Counted from the first letter of the stretch, positions 43,476-52,824 are shown. The stretch is DNA of 64,000 nt from Martinezella lusitana (GCF_016901135.1 NZ_JAFEVL010000073.1:186001-250000), one strand, 5' to 3'. A program made the numbers and translations. The notes: a model not told the origin generated them from the letters alone.

Positions 43476-44078
43476 ATGAGTGAAGCCCTGAACGAACTCG
43501 CCGCTTACCTCACGGAAGTTCGCAGCGCTCTGATCTCTTCGAGCGAGATCAAGTATGGCGAGCTGAATGTGACGACGACGGCCGAAAACGTTATCGCACT
43601 GCTGACATTCCTGCGCGACGACGCCAAGTGCGGCTTTGTCAACATGACGGATATTTGCGGCGTCGACTGGCCGCAGCGCGCCGAGCGCTTCGATGTCGTC
43701 TACCATCTCCTGTCGCCGAAGAAGAACCTGCGCATCCGCATCAAGGTTCCGGTCGGCGAGGATCAGCCTGTTCCCTCCGCCTGTGGCATCTATCCCGGCG
43801 CCGACTGGTTCGAGCGTGAAACCTGGGACATGTACGGCGTTCTCTTCACAGGTCACCCTGATCTGCGCCGTATCCTGACTGACTACGGTTTCGAAGGCCA
43901 TCCGCTGCGCAAGGATTTCCCGACCACCGGTTTCGTCGAAGTTCGCTATGACGACGCCGCCAAGCGCGTCGTCTACGAGCCGGTCGAGTTGAAGCAGGAA
44001 TTCCGCAACTTCGATTTCTTATCTCCCTGGGAAGGCACGGATTATGTGCTGCCCGGCGACGAGAAGGCGAAGGCATAA
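43476..44078 (+). CDS. nuoC: NADH-quinone oxidoreductase subunit C
   Basis: Peripheral-arm subunit (30 kDa type), 200 residues, with no cofactor. The family signature is E-R-E-T-W-D-M-Y-G-V, followed by H-P-D-L-R-R-I-L-T-D-Y-G-F-E-G-H-P-L-R. Encoded separately from nuoD, unlike the E. coli nuoCD fusion, as is usual in alphaproteobacteria. AGGGGACAAGG precedes the ATG. Confidence 0.96.
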   Translation: MSEALNELAAYLTEVRSALISSSEIKYGELNVTTTAENVIALLTFLRDDAKCGFVNMTDICGVDWPQRAERFDVVYHLLSPKKNLRIRIKVPVGEDQPVPSACGIYPGADWFERETWDMYGVLFTGHPDLRRILTDYGFEGHPLRKDFPTTGFVEVRYDDAAKRVVYEPVELKQEFRNFDFLSPWEGTDYVLPGDEKAKA

Positions 44079-44145
44079 TTTGATGGCGTGTGGCGGGCTC
44101 GAGCCTGCCATTCTCTGAATATCTGACAACGCGAGCATCGCCGCC

Positions 44146-45336
44146 ATGACAGAACATAACGTTCGCAACTTCAACATAAATTTCGGTCCGCAGCATCCGG
44201 CTGCGCACGGCGTTTTGCGTCTTGTCCTCGAATTGGACGGCGAAATTGTGGAACGCGTCGATCCGCATATCGGCCTGCTGCATCGCGGCACGGAAAAGCT
44301 GATCGAAACCAAGACCTACCTGCAGGCCGTTCCTTACTTCGACCGCCTCGACTACGTGGCGCCGATGAACCAGGAGCATGCCTATGCGCTGGCCGTCGAG
44401 AAGCTGCTCGGCATCGAAATCCCGATCCGCGGCCAGCTGATCCGCGTGCTCTACTCGGAAATCGGCCGCATCCTGTCGCATCTCTTGAACGTCACCACGC
44501 AGGCCATGGACGTCGGCGCGCTGACGCCGCCGCTCTGGGGCTTCGAAGAGCGCGAAAAGCTGATGGTCTTCTATGAGCGTGCCTCCGGCTCGCGCATGCA
44601 TGCGGCTTACGTTCGTCCGGGCGGCGTTCACCAGGATCTGCCGGAAAAGCTCGTTCAGGATATCGGCGCTTGGTGCGATCCTTTCCTGAAGGCGCTCGAC
44701 GATATCGACGATCTTCTGACCGGCAACCGTATCTTCAAGCAGCGCAACGTCGATATCGGCGTCGTCTCGCTGGAAGACTGTTGGGCCTGGGGCTTCTCCG
44801 GCGTCATGGTCCGCGGCTCCGGCGCCGCCTGGGATCTGCGCAAGGCGCAGCCCTATGAATGCTATTCCGATCTCGAATTCGACATTCCGATCGGCAAGAA
44901 CGGCGATTGCTACGACCGGTATCTGATCCGCATGATCGAGATGCGCGAGTCCGTCCGCATCATGAAGCAGTGCGTCAATCGTCTGCTCGGCGATGCCAAG
45001 ACTGGTCCGGTTTCTTCGCTCGACGGCAAGGTCGTGCCGCCGAAGCGCGGCGAGATGAAGCGCTCGATGGAAGCGCTGATCCATCATTTCAAGCTTTATA
45101 CCGAAGGCTACCATGTGCCTGCCGGCGAAGTTTACGCAGCCGTCGAAGCGCCGAAGGGCGAATTCGGTGTCTATGTCGTCTCCGACGGCTCCAACAGGCC
45201 TTACCGCTGCAAGATCCGCGCGCCGGGCTATGCGCATCTGCAGGCCATGGATTTCATGTGCCGCGGCCATCAGCTCGCCGACGTCGCCGCAGTGCTCGGT
45301 TCGCTCGACATCGTCTTCGGCGAGGTGGATCGTTGA
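44146..45336 (+). CDS. nuoD: NADH-quinone oxidoreductase subunit D
   Basis: 49-kDa-type subunit, 396 residues, forming the quinone-binding cavity with NuoB. Family landmarks include N-F-G-P-Q-H-P-A-A-H-G-V near the N-terminus (the conserved His of the quinone site), G-L-L-H-R-G-T-E-K and the C-terminal L-G-S-L-D-I-V-F-G-E-V-D-R. The stop TGA overlaps the ATG of a small secreted-protein gene. Confidence 0.97.
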   Translation: MTEHNVRNFNINFGPQHPAAHGVLRLVLELDGEIVERVDPHIGLLHRGTEKLIETKTYLQAVPYFDRLDYVAPMNQEHAYALAVEKLLGIEIPIRGQLIRVLYSEIGRILSHLLNVTTQAMDVGALTPPLWGFEEREKLMVFYERASGSRMHAAYVRPGGVHQDLPEKLVQDIGAWCDPFLKALDDIDDLLTGNRIFKQRNVDIGVVSLEDCWAWGFSGVMVRGSGAAWDLRKAQPYECYSDLEFDIPIGKNGDCYDRYLIRMIEMRESVRIMKQCVNRLLGDAKTGPVSSLDGKVVPPKRGEMKRSMEALIHHFKLYTEGYHVPAGEVYAAVEAPKGEFGVYVVSDGSNRPYRCKIRAPGYAHLQAMDFMCRGHQLADVAAVLGSLDIVFGEVDR

Positions 45337-45653
45337 TGCGAGCCTGGCAGGTCGTCATCCCCGCGCTTCTTGTCGCCTGCAGTGCTTCGGCCCAACAGGC
45401 CAGCTCGGCGCAGAGCTTGCCCAGCATCAATCTGCAGGGCTCGAAAGCAACGGGTGGCAACACTGCAAAAAGCGGAAATACGGCCTCGCCGGGCGCGGAT
45501 TCGACCATGGCCGATCTCGTCTCGCGTGGTTATGAAATCAAGGCCGCTGTGCCGAACGGCGGCAAGTTCGTTGTGTTTATGCAGAAAGACCAGTCGGCCT
45601 ACGCCTGCGAATTTTCGTCTCTGACGGATACGCGGTGTGGGTCCTTAAACTGA
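45336..45653 (+). CDS. Small predicted secreted protein within the nuo operon
   Basis: Protein of 105 residues with a cleavable signal peptide: basic start, hydrophobic core, then A-C-S-A-S-A with a likely cut before Q-Q at about residue 20. The mature part has a low-complexity Gly/Ser/Asn/Thr stretch (about 30-55) and a C-terminal fold with two cysteines (Y-A-C-E-F and T-R-C-G). Its ATG overlaps the nuoD stop (TGATG), so it is translationally coupled to nuoD, and nuoE starts 16 bases after it. I do not recognise a family. It is not a complex I core subunit, but could be a periplasmic accessory factor. Confidence 0.75.
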   Translation: MRAWQVVIPALLVACSASAQQASSAQSLPSINLQGSKATGGNTAKSGNTASPGADSTMADLVSRGYEIKAAVPNGGKFVVFMQKDQSAYACEFSSLTDTRCGSLN

Positions 45654-45668
45654 GATAAGGCGTGAAAG

Positions 45669-46799
45669 ATGTCCGTTCGTCGACTAGCCGAAGATCAATT
45701 CCAGCCTGCCGCTTTCGCCTTCAGCGATGATAACGCGGTGTGGGCGGAAAAGACGATCAATAAATACCCCGAGGGACGCCAGCAGTCCGCCATCATCCCG
45801 TTGATGATGCGCGCGCAGGAGCAGGAAGGCTGGGTCACCAAGGCGGCGATCGAGAAGATCGCCGACATGCTTGACATGGCCTATATCCGTGCGCTTGAAG
45901 TCGCCACCTTCTATACGCAGTTCCAGCTGCATCCGGTCGGCACGCGGGCGCATATTCAGGTTTGCGGCACGACGCCCTGCATGCTGCGCGGATCCGAGGG
46001 GCTGATCAAGATCTGCAAGAGCAGGATCAACGCGCATGCCCTCGACCGCAATGCTGACGGCACGCTTTCCTGGGAAGAAGTCGAATGTCAGGGCGCCTGC
46101 GTCAACGCACCGATGGTGGTGATCGGCAAGGATACCTATGAGGATCTGACGCCGGCACGTCTCGAAGAGATCATCGATGCATTCGCCGCAGGCAAGGGCA
46201 GCGAAGTCAAGACCGGCCCTCAGATCGACCGCGTCTTCTCCGCGCCGGAAGGCGGGCTGACGTCGTTGACATCAGAGGAGCCGAAGGCAAAGAGCACGGC
46301 GACCAAGGCCAAGGCTGACGCCGTCTCGATCCCGCCGTCTGAGGCGGCGCGCCCGAAGAGCACGGATGCCGAAACAAACCAGAGCCTGAAGACGCCTGCG
46401 ACCGCGCCCGCCGAGGCGGCAAAGAACGCCAAGGCAGTGGAAGCGCAGCCGCTTTCTGGAACGGCAGCGTCTGCCACCGTGGCGGAGAAGGCCGATGGTG
46501 CGCAGAAGCCGTCTCTCACGGATAAGAATCGTCCTGCCGGCATCGAGAAACCAGCGCAGCCGGACGATCTCAAGCTGATTTCCGGCGTCGGTCCGAAGAT
46601 TGAGTCCATCCTGCATGAGCTCGGCATCTTCACCTTCGCGCAGGTTGCGAGCTGGAAGAAGGCCGAGCGCGAATGGGTCGATGGCTACCTGAATTTCAAG
46701 GGCCGCATCGAACGCGACGACTGGATCAAGCAGGCTAAGGCACTCGCTAAGGGTGGCGAAGCGGAATATATCAAGGTCTTCGGCAAGAAGCCGCGGTAA
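45669..46799 (+). CDS. nuoE: NADH-quinone oxidoreductase subunit E with C-terminal HhH-type extension
   Basis: 24-kDa-type subunit of the NADH-oxidising module. Residues 1-165 form the thioredoxin-like [2Fe-2S] domain with ligands Cys99, Cys104, Cys140 and Cys144. At 376 residues it is about twice the family size. A linker rich in Ala, Lys, Thr and Glu (about 180-298) leads to a C-terminal helix-hairpin-helix-like domain (L-I-S-G-V-G-P-K near 303, then R-D-D-W-I-K-Q-A-K-A-L). The same domain ends the separate protein encoded at 48123-48860. Such tails are known in rhizobial NuoE; their role is unknown. Confidence 0.95.
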   Translation: MSVRRLAEDQFQPAAFAFSDDNAVWAEKTINKYPEGRQQSAIIPLMMRAQEQEGWVTKAAIEKIADMLDMAYIRALEVATFYTQFQLHPVGTRAHIQVCGTTPCMLRGSEGLIKICKSRINAHALDRNADGTLSWEEVECQGACVNAPMVVIGKDTYEDLTPARLEEIIDAFAAGKGSEVKTGPQIDRVFSAPEGGLTSLTSEEPKAKSTATKAKADAVSIPPSEAARPKSTDAETNQSLKTPATAPAEAAKNAKAVEAQPLSGTAASATVAEKADGAQKPSLTDKNRPAGIEKPAQPDDLKLISGVGPKIESILHELGIFTFAQVASWKKAEREWVDGYLNFKGRIERDDWIKQAKALAKGGEAEYIKVFGKKPR

Positions 46800-46809
46800 G
46801 AGGTGAAGC

Positions 46810-48114
46810 ATGTTACAAGATCAAGATCGCATCTTTACCAATATCTACGGCCACAAGGACAAGTCCCTGAAGGGCGCGATGTCGCGCGGCCATTGGGATG
46901 GGACCAAGCAGATCCTCGAAAAGGGTCGTGACTGGATCATCAACGAGATGAAGGCTTCCGGCCTTCGCGGTCGCGGCGGCGCAGGCTTCCCGACCGGCCT
47001 CAAGTGGTCCTTCATGCCGAAGGAAAGCGACGGCCGTCCGCACTATCTCGTCGTCAATGCCGACGAGTCCGAGCCGGGCACCTGCAAAGACCGCGACATC
47101 ATGCGTCACGATCCGCATACGCTGATCGAAGGCTGCGTCATCGCCGGTTTCGCCATGGGCGCAAACACTGCTTACATCTACGTTCGCGGCGAATACATGC
47201 GCGAACGGGAAGCCCTGCAGGCGGCAATCGACGAATGCTACGATGCCGGACTTCTGGGCAAAAACAATAAGCTCGGCTGGGATTATGATGTTTATGTTCA
47301 TCACGGTGCCGGCGCTTACATCTGCGGCGAGGAAACCGCGCTGCTCGAAAGCCTGGAAGGCAAGAAGGGCCAGCCGCGCCTGAAGCCGCCTTTCCCGGCC
47401 AATATGGGTCTCTACGGCTGCCCGACCACCGTCAATAACGTCGAGTCGATTGCGGTTGCTCCGACGATCCTGCGTCGCGGCGCGGGCTGGTTCTCCTCCT
47501 TCGGCCGTCCGAACAATGTCGGCACGAAGCTGTTCATGCTGTCCGGTCACGTCAATCGCCCGTGCACGGTCGAGGAGACGATGGGCATCACCTTCCGCGA
47601 GCTGGTCGACAAGCATGCCGGCGGCATTCGCGGCGGCTGGGACAATCTGCTGGCCGTCATTCCCGGCGGCGCATCGTGCCCGGTGGTTCCGGCGGCTGAC
47701 ATCATCGACTGCCCGATGGATTTCGACGGCCTGCGCGATGTCAAGTCGTCCTTCGGCACGGCGGCGGCGATCGTCATGGATAAGTCGACCGACATCATCA
47801 AGGCGATTGCCCGCATCTCGGCCTTCTTCAAGCATGAAAGCTGCGGCCAGTGTACGCCGTGCCGCGAAGGAACGGGCTGGATGTGGCGTGTTCTGGAGCG
47901 CATGGAGCGCGGCAACGCGCAGAAGCGCGAAATCGACATGCTGTTTCAGGTGACGAAGCAGATCGAAGGTCATACTATCTGCGCGCTCGGTGACGCAGCT
48001 GCATGGCCGGTGCAGGGCCTGATCCGCAACTTCCGTCCCGAGATCGAAAAGCGCATCGACCAGTATACGGCCAATGCGACGAGCCACGGCGCGGTGCTGG
48101 AAGCCGCCGAGTAA
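46810..48114 (+). CDS. nuoF: NADH-quinone oxidoreductase subunit F
   Basis: 51-kDa-type subunit that binds FMN and NADH and the [4Fe-4S] cluster N3; the entry point for electrons. It has 434 residues. Visible motifs are the nucleotide-binding G-R-G-G-A-G-F-P-T-G, the FMN region G-A-G-A-Y-I-C-G-E-E-T-A-L and the cluster ligands E-S-C-G-Q-C-T-P-C-R, with a fourth Cys further on in H-T-I-C-A-L-G-D. GGTGAAGC precedes the ATG. Confidence 0.97.
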   Translation: MLQDQDRIFTNIYGHKDKSLKGAMSRGHWDGTKQILEKGRDWIINEMKASGLRGRGGAGFPTGLKWSFMPKESDGRPHYLVVNADESEPGTCKDRDIMRHDPHTLIEGCVIAGFAMGANTAYIYVRGEYMREREALQAAIDECYDAGLLGKNNKLGWDYDVYVHHGAGAYICGEETALLESLEGKKGQPRLKPPFPANMGLYGCPTTVNNVESIAVAPTILRRGAGWFSSFGRPNNVGTKLFMLSGHVNRPCTVEETMGITFRELVDKHAGGIRGGWDNLLAVIPGGASCPVVPAADIIDCPMDFDGLRDVKSSFGTAAAIVMDKSTDIIKAIARISAFFKHESCGQCTPCREGTGWMWRVLERMERGNAQKREIDMLFQVTKQIEGHTICALGDAAAWPVQGLIRNFRPEIEKRIDQYTANATSHGAVLEAAE

Positions 48115-48122
48115 GGATTGTC

Positions 48123-48860
48123 ATGGCGAAGACCAAGGATATCAAGCAGGACAGCGGAGCGGCCGATGCATCGGCCGATCTCGGCCGCGTTGCTGCCGAT
48201 ATGCTGCGGAACGCGCCGGTCATGCCGATCCATCCGCTGATGGCCCATCCGGCGGCGGTGTTCGCCGCTGCGGCCGCCATCGGGTTCGGGTTCACGTCGC
48301 AGATCGCCGGCGCGTTCTTCGGTGCGCTGCAGGGCGCTGTCGAAGCGGCGAGCAAAGGTTCTGCCGCGCCGGACGAAAAGGATGATGCCGTCGCCGAAGA
48401 AAAGCCGGTGGCAAAGAAGGCTGGGGCAGGGGAAGCGAAGCCGGTAAAGGCATCGCCCGCCGCCAAACCTGCCGCTACAAAGCTTGCCGCTGCAAAGCCG
48501 GCAGCCGTGAAGAAGGTCGAGCCGAAGCCGGCTGCGGTGAAGGCCGCACCAGCCAAGGCGGTGGCCAAGACGAAAGCCAAGATCACCGTGGTGGAGCCGG
48601 TCGCGGCCAAGCCCGTGGCGAGCCCTGTGCGCAGCCGCAAGGCTGCCGTGAAGGCTGACGACCTGAAGCGGATATCCGGCGTCGGTCCGAAGCTGGAACA
48701 GGTGTTGAACGGACGCGGCATCCAGCGTTTTGCCGATATCGCCGCCTGGAGCGATGCGGATATCGAGCGGATCGACGTGGAGCTTGGGTTCGACGGCCGC
48801 ATCCGGCGCGACGACTGGGTCAGCCAGGCGAAGGCGCTTGTGCCGAAAGGGCGGAGTTAA
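48123..48860 (+). CDS. Membrane protein with HhH-type domain, nuo-associated
   Basis: Protein of 245 residues between nuoF and nuoG. The N-terminal 75 residues contain one hydrophobic, alanine-rich helix (about 40-62). Residues 80-172 are a Lys/Ala/Pro-rich low-complexity stretch. Residues about 178-243 form a helix-hairpin-helix-like domain (D-D-L-K-R-I-S-G-V-G-P-K, then R-R-D-D-W-V-S-Q-A-K-A-L) very similar to the tail of NuoE. The basic, histone-like middle could bind nucleic acid or acidic surfaces. ATG 48123 follows AAGGA, eight bases after the nuoF stop. It is not a known complex I subunit; annotations calling it NADH dehydrogenase derive from its position. Confidence 0.82.
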   Translation: MAKTKDIKQDSGAADASADLGRVAADMLRNAPVMPIHPLMAHPAAVFAAAAAIGFGFTSQIAGAFFGALQGAVEAASKGSAAPDEKDDAVAEEKPVAKKAGAGEAKPVKASPAAKPAATKLAAAKPAAVKKVEPKPAAVKAAPAKAVAKTKAKITVVEPVAAKPVASPVRSRKAAVKADDLKRISGVGPKLEQVLNGRGIQRFADIAAWSDADIERIDVELGFDGRIRRDDWVSQAKALVPKGRS

Positions 48861-49103
48861 GATTTTTCCCCGGCTGTTTCTGGCGGGCGGGGAGGTAAAT
48901 GAAGGCGGTGGAAATGTTGCGGGCGCGATCCCCGATGTTTCGGCCGGCGCGCTGGTCTTGCGGGGACAAGATTGGGCAAAGCGTATTGTGAGCAAACCGG
49001 TGCCACGCGGTTTCGTGCCGTGCCGGTGGCAAGCTGGTCTTGCGATTATGAAATTGTCCGCGGCCAGGTTCGGCGGCAGACGTGACATAGGACTGAGTGG
49101 ACG

Positions 49104-51185
49104 ATGGCTAAACTGAAGATTGACGGTAAAGAGATCGAAGTTCCGGATCACTACACGCTTATCCAGGCGTGCGAGGAAGCCGGCGCCGAAGTCCCGCGCT
49201 TCTGCTTCCATGAACGACTGTCGGTGGCCGGCAATTGCCGCATGTGCCTCGTCGAGGTCAAGGGTGGCCCGCCGAAGCCGCAGGCTTCCTGCGCCATGGG
49301 CGTGCGCGATATTCGCGGCGGCCCGAACGGCGAGCTTCCGGAAGTCTTCACCAACACGCCGATGGTCAAGAAGGCCCGCGAAGGCGTGATGGAATTCCTG
49401 CTGATCAACCATCCGCTGGATTGCCCGATCTGCGACCAGGGCGGCGAATGCGACCTGCAGGACCAGGCCATGGCCTTCGGCATCGACAGCTCGCGCTATC
49501 AGGAAGACAAGCGCGCCGTCGAGGACAAGTATATCGGCCCGCTCGTCAAGACCGTCATGAACCGCTGCATCCACTGCACGCGCTGCGTCCGCTTCACGAC
49601 GGAAGTTGCGGGCATTTCCGAGCTCGGCCTGATCGGCCGCGGCGAAGATGCCGAGATCACCACCTATCTCGAGCAGGCGATGACCTCCGAGTTGCAGGGC
49701 AACGTCGTCGACCTTTGCCCGGTCGGCGCGCTGACCTCGAAGCCCTTCGCCTTCACCGCCCGCCCGTGGGAGCTGAACAAGACCGAATCGATCGACGTCA
49801 TGGACGCGCTTGGCTCCGCCATTCGCGTCGATACCCGCGGCCGCGAAGTCATGCGCGTGCTGCCGCGCGTCAACGAGCAGATCAATGAAGAGTGGATCTC
49901 CGACAAGACCCGCTTCATTTGGGACGGCCTGAAGACGCAGCGCCTCGACAAGCCTTACGTCCGCAAGGACGGCCGCCTGCAGCCGGCGACCTGGGGCGAT
50001 GCCTTTGCCGCCATCAAGTCGGCCGTTTCAGCCACGAGCGGCGACAAGATCGGCGCCATTGCCGGCGATCTCGCTTCCGTCGAGGAAATGTATGCTCTGT
50101 CCGAACTGCTGAAATCGCTCGGGTCGGAAAATCTCGACTGTCGCCAGGACGGGACGGCGCTTGATCCGTCGTTCGGCCGCGCAAGCTACATCTTCAGCCC
50201 GAGCATCGAAGGCATCGAAGCCGCCGATGCGCTGCTGATGATCGGCACCAATCCGCGCTTCGAGGCGGCGGTGATGAACTCGCGCATCCGCAAGCGCTGG
50301 CGCCGGGGCAAGTTCCCGATCGGCGTGATCGGCGAACATGCGGACCTGCGCTACTCCTACGATTATCTCGGCGCCGGTCCGGAGACGCTGGCCGATATCG
50401 TCAGCGGTTCGCATAGCTTCGCCGACGTTTTGAAGAACGCTCAGAAGCCGATGATCATCATCGGCCAGGGCGCGCTGATCCGCGAAGACGGCGCAGCGGT
50501 GCTGGCAAATGCGGCCAAGCTCGCCGCAGCCGTCGGTGTCGTCAAGGACGGCTGGAACGGTTTCGCCGTGCTGCACACGGCAGCGTCGCGCGTCGGCGGC
50601 CTCGATCTCGGCTTCGTGCCGGGCGCAAAGGGCGTCAATGCGGCTGCCATGCTGTCGTCGATGGACGTGCTCTTCCTGCTTGGCGCCGATGAGCTCGATT
50701 TCAGCCGCAAGGGCGCGAAGTTCATCGTCTACATCGGCTCGCATGGCGACGAGGGCGCTCAGAACGCCGACGTCATCCTTCCGGCTGCGACCTACACCGA
50801 AAAGTCGGGTACCTGGGTCAACACCGAAGGCCGCGTCCAGATGGGCAACCGGGCCGGTTTCGCGCCGGGCGATGCCCGCGAGGACTGGGCTGTCATCCGC
50901 GCTCTTTCCGATGTGCTCGGCAAGAAGCTTCCCTTTGATTCGCTGAGGGAATTGCGCTCCAAGCTCTATGCAGCCTTCCCGCATTTCGCCGGCGTCGACG
51001 AGATTGCCGAAACCGATAGCGCCCAAATTGTCGCACTCGGGAAAAAAGCCGCTGTGATGGGCAAATCGGCGTTTGCTTCGCCGATCAAAGACTTCTATTT
51101 GACGAACCCGATAGCACGCGCCTCGGCTGTCATGGCTGAGTGCTCGGCATTGGCCCGCAACAACTTCCAGGCTGCGGCAGAGTAA
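49104..51185 (+). CDS. nuoG: NADH-quinone oxidoreductase subunit G
   Basis: 75-kDa-type iron-sulfur subunit of the peripheral arm, 693 residues. The N-terminus has the [2Fe-2S] ferredoxin fold (C-E-E-A-G ... R-F-C-F-H ... C-R-M-C), then H-P-L-D-C-P-I-C-D-Q-G-G-E-C for the next cluster and C-I-H-C-T-R-C-V-R-F for a [4Fe-4S] centre. The C-terminal half is the molybdopterin-oxidoreductase-like domain without cofactor. ATG 49104 lies 243 bases after the preceding gene, the largest gap in the operon. No terminator or gene is apparent in that gap. Confidence 0.97.
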   Translation: MAKLKIDGKEIEVPDHYTLIQACEEAGAEVPRFCFHERLSVAGNCRMCLVEVKGGPPKPQASCAMGVRDIRGGPNGELPEVFTNTPMVKKAREGVMEFLLINHPLDCPICDQGGECDLQDQAMAFGIDSSRYQEDKRAVEDKYIGPLVKTVMNRCIHCTRCVRFTTEVAGISELGLIGRGEDAEITTYLEQAMTSELQGNVVDLCPVGALTSKPFAFTARPWELNKTESIDVMDALGSAIRVDTRGREVMRVLPRVNEQINEEWISDKTRFIWDGLKTQRLDKPYVRKDGRLQPATWGDAFAAIKSAVSATSGDKIGAIAGDLASVEEMYALSELLKSLGSENLDCRQDGTALDPSFGRASYIFSPSIEGIEAADALLMIGTNPRFEAAVMNSRIRKRWRRGKFPIGVIGEHADLRYSYDYLGAGPETLADIVSGSHSFADVLKNAQKPMIIIGQGALIREDGAAVLANAAKLAAAVGVVKDGWNGFAVLHTAASRVGGLDLGFVPGAKGVNAAAMLSSMDVLFLLGADELDFSRKGAKFIVYIGSHGDEGAQNADVILPAATYTEKSGTWVNTEGRVQMGNRAGFAPGDAREDWAVIRALSDVLGKKLPFDSLRELRSKLYAAFPHFAGVDEIAETDSAQIVALGKKAAVMGKSAFASPIKDFYLTNPIARASAVMAECSALARNNFQAAAE

Positions 51186-51197
51186 GGGCAGAGGACT

Positions 51198-52241
51198 ATG
51201 GATTCATTCGTTTCGACCTATCTCTGGCCGGCGCTGATCATGATCGGCCAGTCTCTGCTGCTGCTGGTTTGCCTGCTGATCTTCATTGCCTATATCCTTC
51301 TTGCCGACCGCAAGATCTGGGCGGCGGTTCAGCTGCGTCGCGGTCCGAACGTCGTCGGCCCCTTCGGCCTGTTTCAGTCCTTCGCCGACCTCCTGAAGTT
51401 CATGGTCAAGGAGCCGATCATTCCGGCGGGCGCCAACAAGACCGTGTTCCTGCTGGCACCGCTGGTTTCCGTGGTGCTGGCACTGTCCACCTGGGCCGTC
51501 GTGCCGGTGGCTCAGCACTGGGTCATCGCCGATATCAACGTCGGCATTCTCTACATTCTGGCGATCTCGTCGCTTGAAGTGTACGGCATCATCATGGGCG
51601 GCTGGGCTTCGAACTCGAAGTATCCGTTCCTCGGCGCGCTGCGCTCGGCAGCGCAGATGGTGTCCTACGAAGTCTCGATCGGCCTTGTCATCGTCACCGT
51701 GCTGCTTTGCGTCGGTTCGCTGAACCTCACGGATATCGTGCTCTCGCAGCAGACGGGCCTCGGAACCAAGCTCGGCCTGCCGGCGTCGTTCCTCGACTGG
51801 CACTGGCTGTCGCTGTTCCCGATGTTCATCGTGTTCTTCATCTCGGCGCTGGCAGAAACAAACCGTCCACCCTTCGATCTTCCGGAAGCGGAATCGGAGC
51901 TGGTTGCCGGCTTCATGGTCGAATACGGTTCCTCCCCATACATGATGTTCATGCTTGGCGAATATGCCGCCGTCGTTCTCATGTGCTCGCTGACGACAAT
52001 CCTCTTCCTCGGTGGCTGGCTGCCTCCGGTGGATATCTGGATCCTCAACTGGGTTCCGGGCATCATCTGGTTCCTGCTGAAGTCGTGCCTCGTCTTCTTC
52101 ATGTTCGCTATGGTGAAGGCTTTCGTGCCACGCTACCGCTACGACCAGCTCATGCGCCTCGGCTGGAAGGTGTTCCTGCCGCTGTCGCTCGCCATGGTCG
52201 TTATCGTTGCATTCGTGCTGAAGCTGACGGGATGGGCATGA
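51198..52241 (+). CDS. nuoH: NADH-quinone oxidoreductase subunit H
   Basis: ND1-type membrane subunit, 347 residues and eight helices, linking the quinone chamber to the proton-pumping arm. Signature stretches are L-A-D-R-K-I-W-A-A-V-Q-L-R-R-G-P-N-V-V-G and A-E-T-N-R-P-P-F-D-L-P-E-A-E-S-E-L. GAGGACT precedes the ATG, 12 bases after nuoG. Confidence 0.97.
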   Translation: MDSFVSTYLWPALIMIGQSLLLLVCLLIFIAYILLADRKIWAAVQLRRGPNVVGPFGLFQSFADLLKFMVKEPIIPAGANKTVFLLAPLVSVVLALSTWAVVPVAQHWVIADINVGILYILAISSLEVYGIIMGGWASNSKYPFLGALRSAAQMVSYEVSIGLVIVTVLLCVGSLNLTDIVLSQQTGLGTKLGLPASFLDWHWLSLFPMFIVFFISALAETNRPPFDLPEAESELVAGFMVEYGSSPYMMFMLGEYAAVVLMCSLTTILFLGGWLPPVDIWILNWVPGIIWFLLKSCLVFFMFAMVKAFVPRYRYDQLMRLGWKVFLPLSLAMVVIVAFVLKLTGWA

Positions 52242-52281
52242 TCATGTCGATCCTCGCTTCAAGCAGATTTGGAGATTGAAG

Positions 52282-52773
52282 ATGGCCGGAATTTCCAACG
52301 CCGTCAGCTCGCTGTTCCTCAAGGAATTTGTCGGCGCGTTCTTTTTGTCGATGCGTTACTTCTTCAAGCAGAAGGCGACGATCAATTATCCGTTCGAAAA
52401 GGGGCCGGTCAGCCCGCGCTTCCGTGGCGAGCATGCGCTGCGCCGCTATCCGAACGGTGAAGAGCGCTGCATCGCCTGCAAGCTTTGCGAAGCCATCTGT
52501 CCTGCCCAGGCCATCACGATCGAGGCCGGGCCGCGCCGCAACGACGGCACCCGCCGCACGGTGCGTTACGACATCGACATGGTGAAGTGCATCTATTGCG
52601 GCTTTTGCCAGGAAGCATGCCCGGTTGACGCCATCGTCGAAGGGCCGAACTTCGAATTCGCCACCGAAACCCGCGAAGAGCTCTACTTCGACAAGGCGCG
52701 GCTTTTGGAAAACGGTGACCGCTGGGAACGCGAGATCGCGCACAACATCGCGATTGATTCGCCCTACCGCTAA
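52282..52773 (+). CDS. nuoI: NADH-quinone oxidoreductase subunit I
   Basis: TYKY-type subunit with two [4Fe-4S] clusters (N6a and N6b), 163 residues. Both ferredoxin motifs are intact: C-I-A-C-K-L-C-E-A-I-C-P and C-I-Y-C-G-F-C-Q-E-A-C-P. ATG 52282 is preferred over an in-frame TTG at 52276 because GGAGATTGAAG precedes it. Confidence 0.97.
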   Translation: MAGISNAVSSLFLKEFVGAFFLSMRYFFKQKATINYPFEKGPVSPRFRGEHALRRYPNGEERCIACKLCEAICPAQAITIEAGPRRNDGTRRTVRYDIDMVKCIYCGFCQEACPVDAIVEGPNFEFATETREELYFDKARLLENGDRWEREIAHNIAIDSPYR

Positions 52774-52790
52774 GCGGTGTTTTGAATATG

Positions 52791-52824
52791 CCGCGACGAC
52801 CGGCCAAGGTTGTCGTCGTCGCGG
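52791..52824 (+). repeat. Hairpin between nuoI and nuoJ
   Basis: CCGCGACGAC (52791-52800) and GTCGTCGCGG (52815-52824) form a perfect ten-base-pair stem with a 14-base loop in the 150-base nuoI-nuoJ spacer. There is no T-run, so it is unlikely to end transcription. It may be an mRNA processing or stability element that divides the long transcript. Confidence 0.55.

Noticed and set aside
48730..49116. 128-codon frame bridging to nuoG
   Set aside because: It starts inside the HhH protein gene in another frame, and no ribosome-binding site or family was seen.
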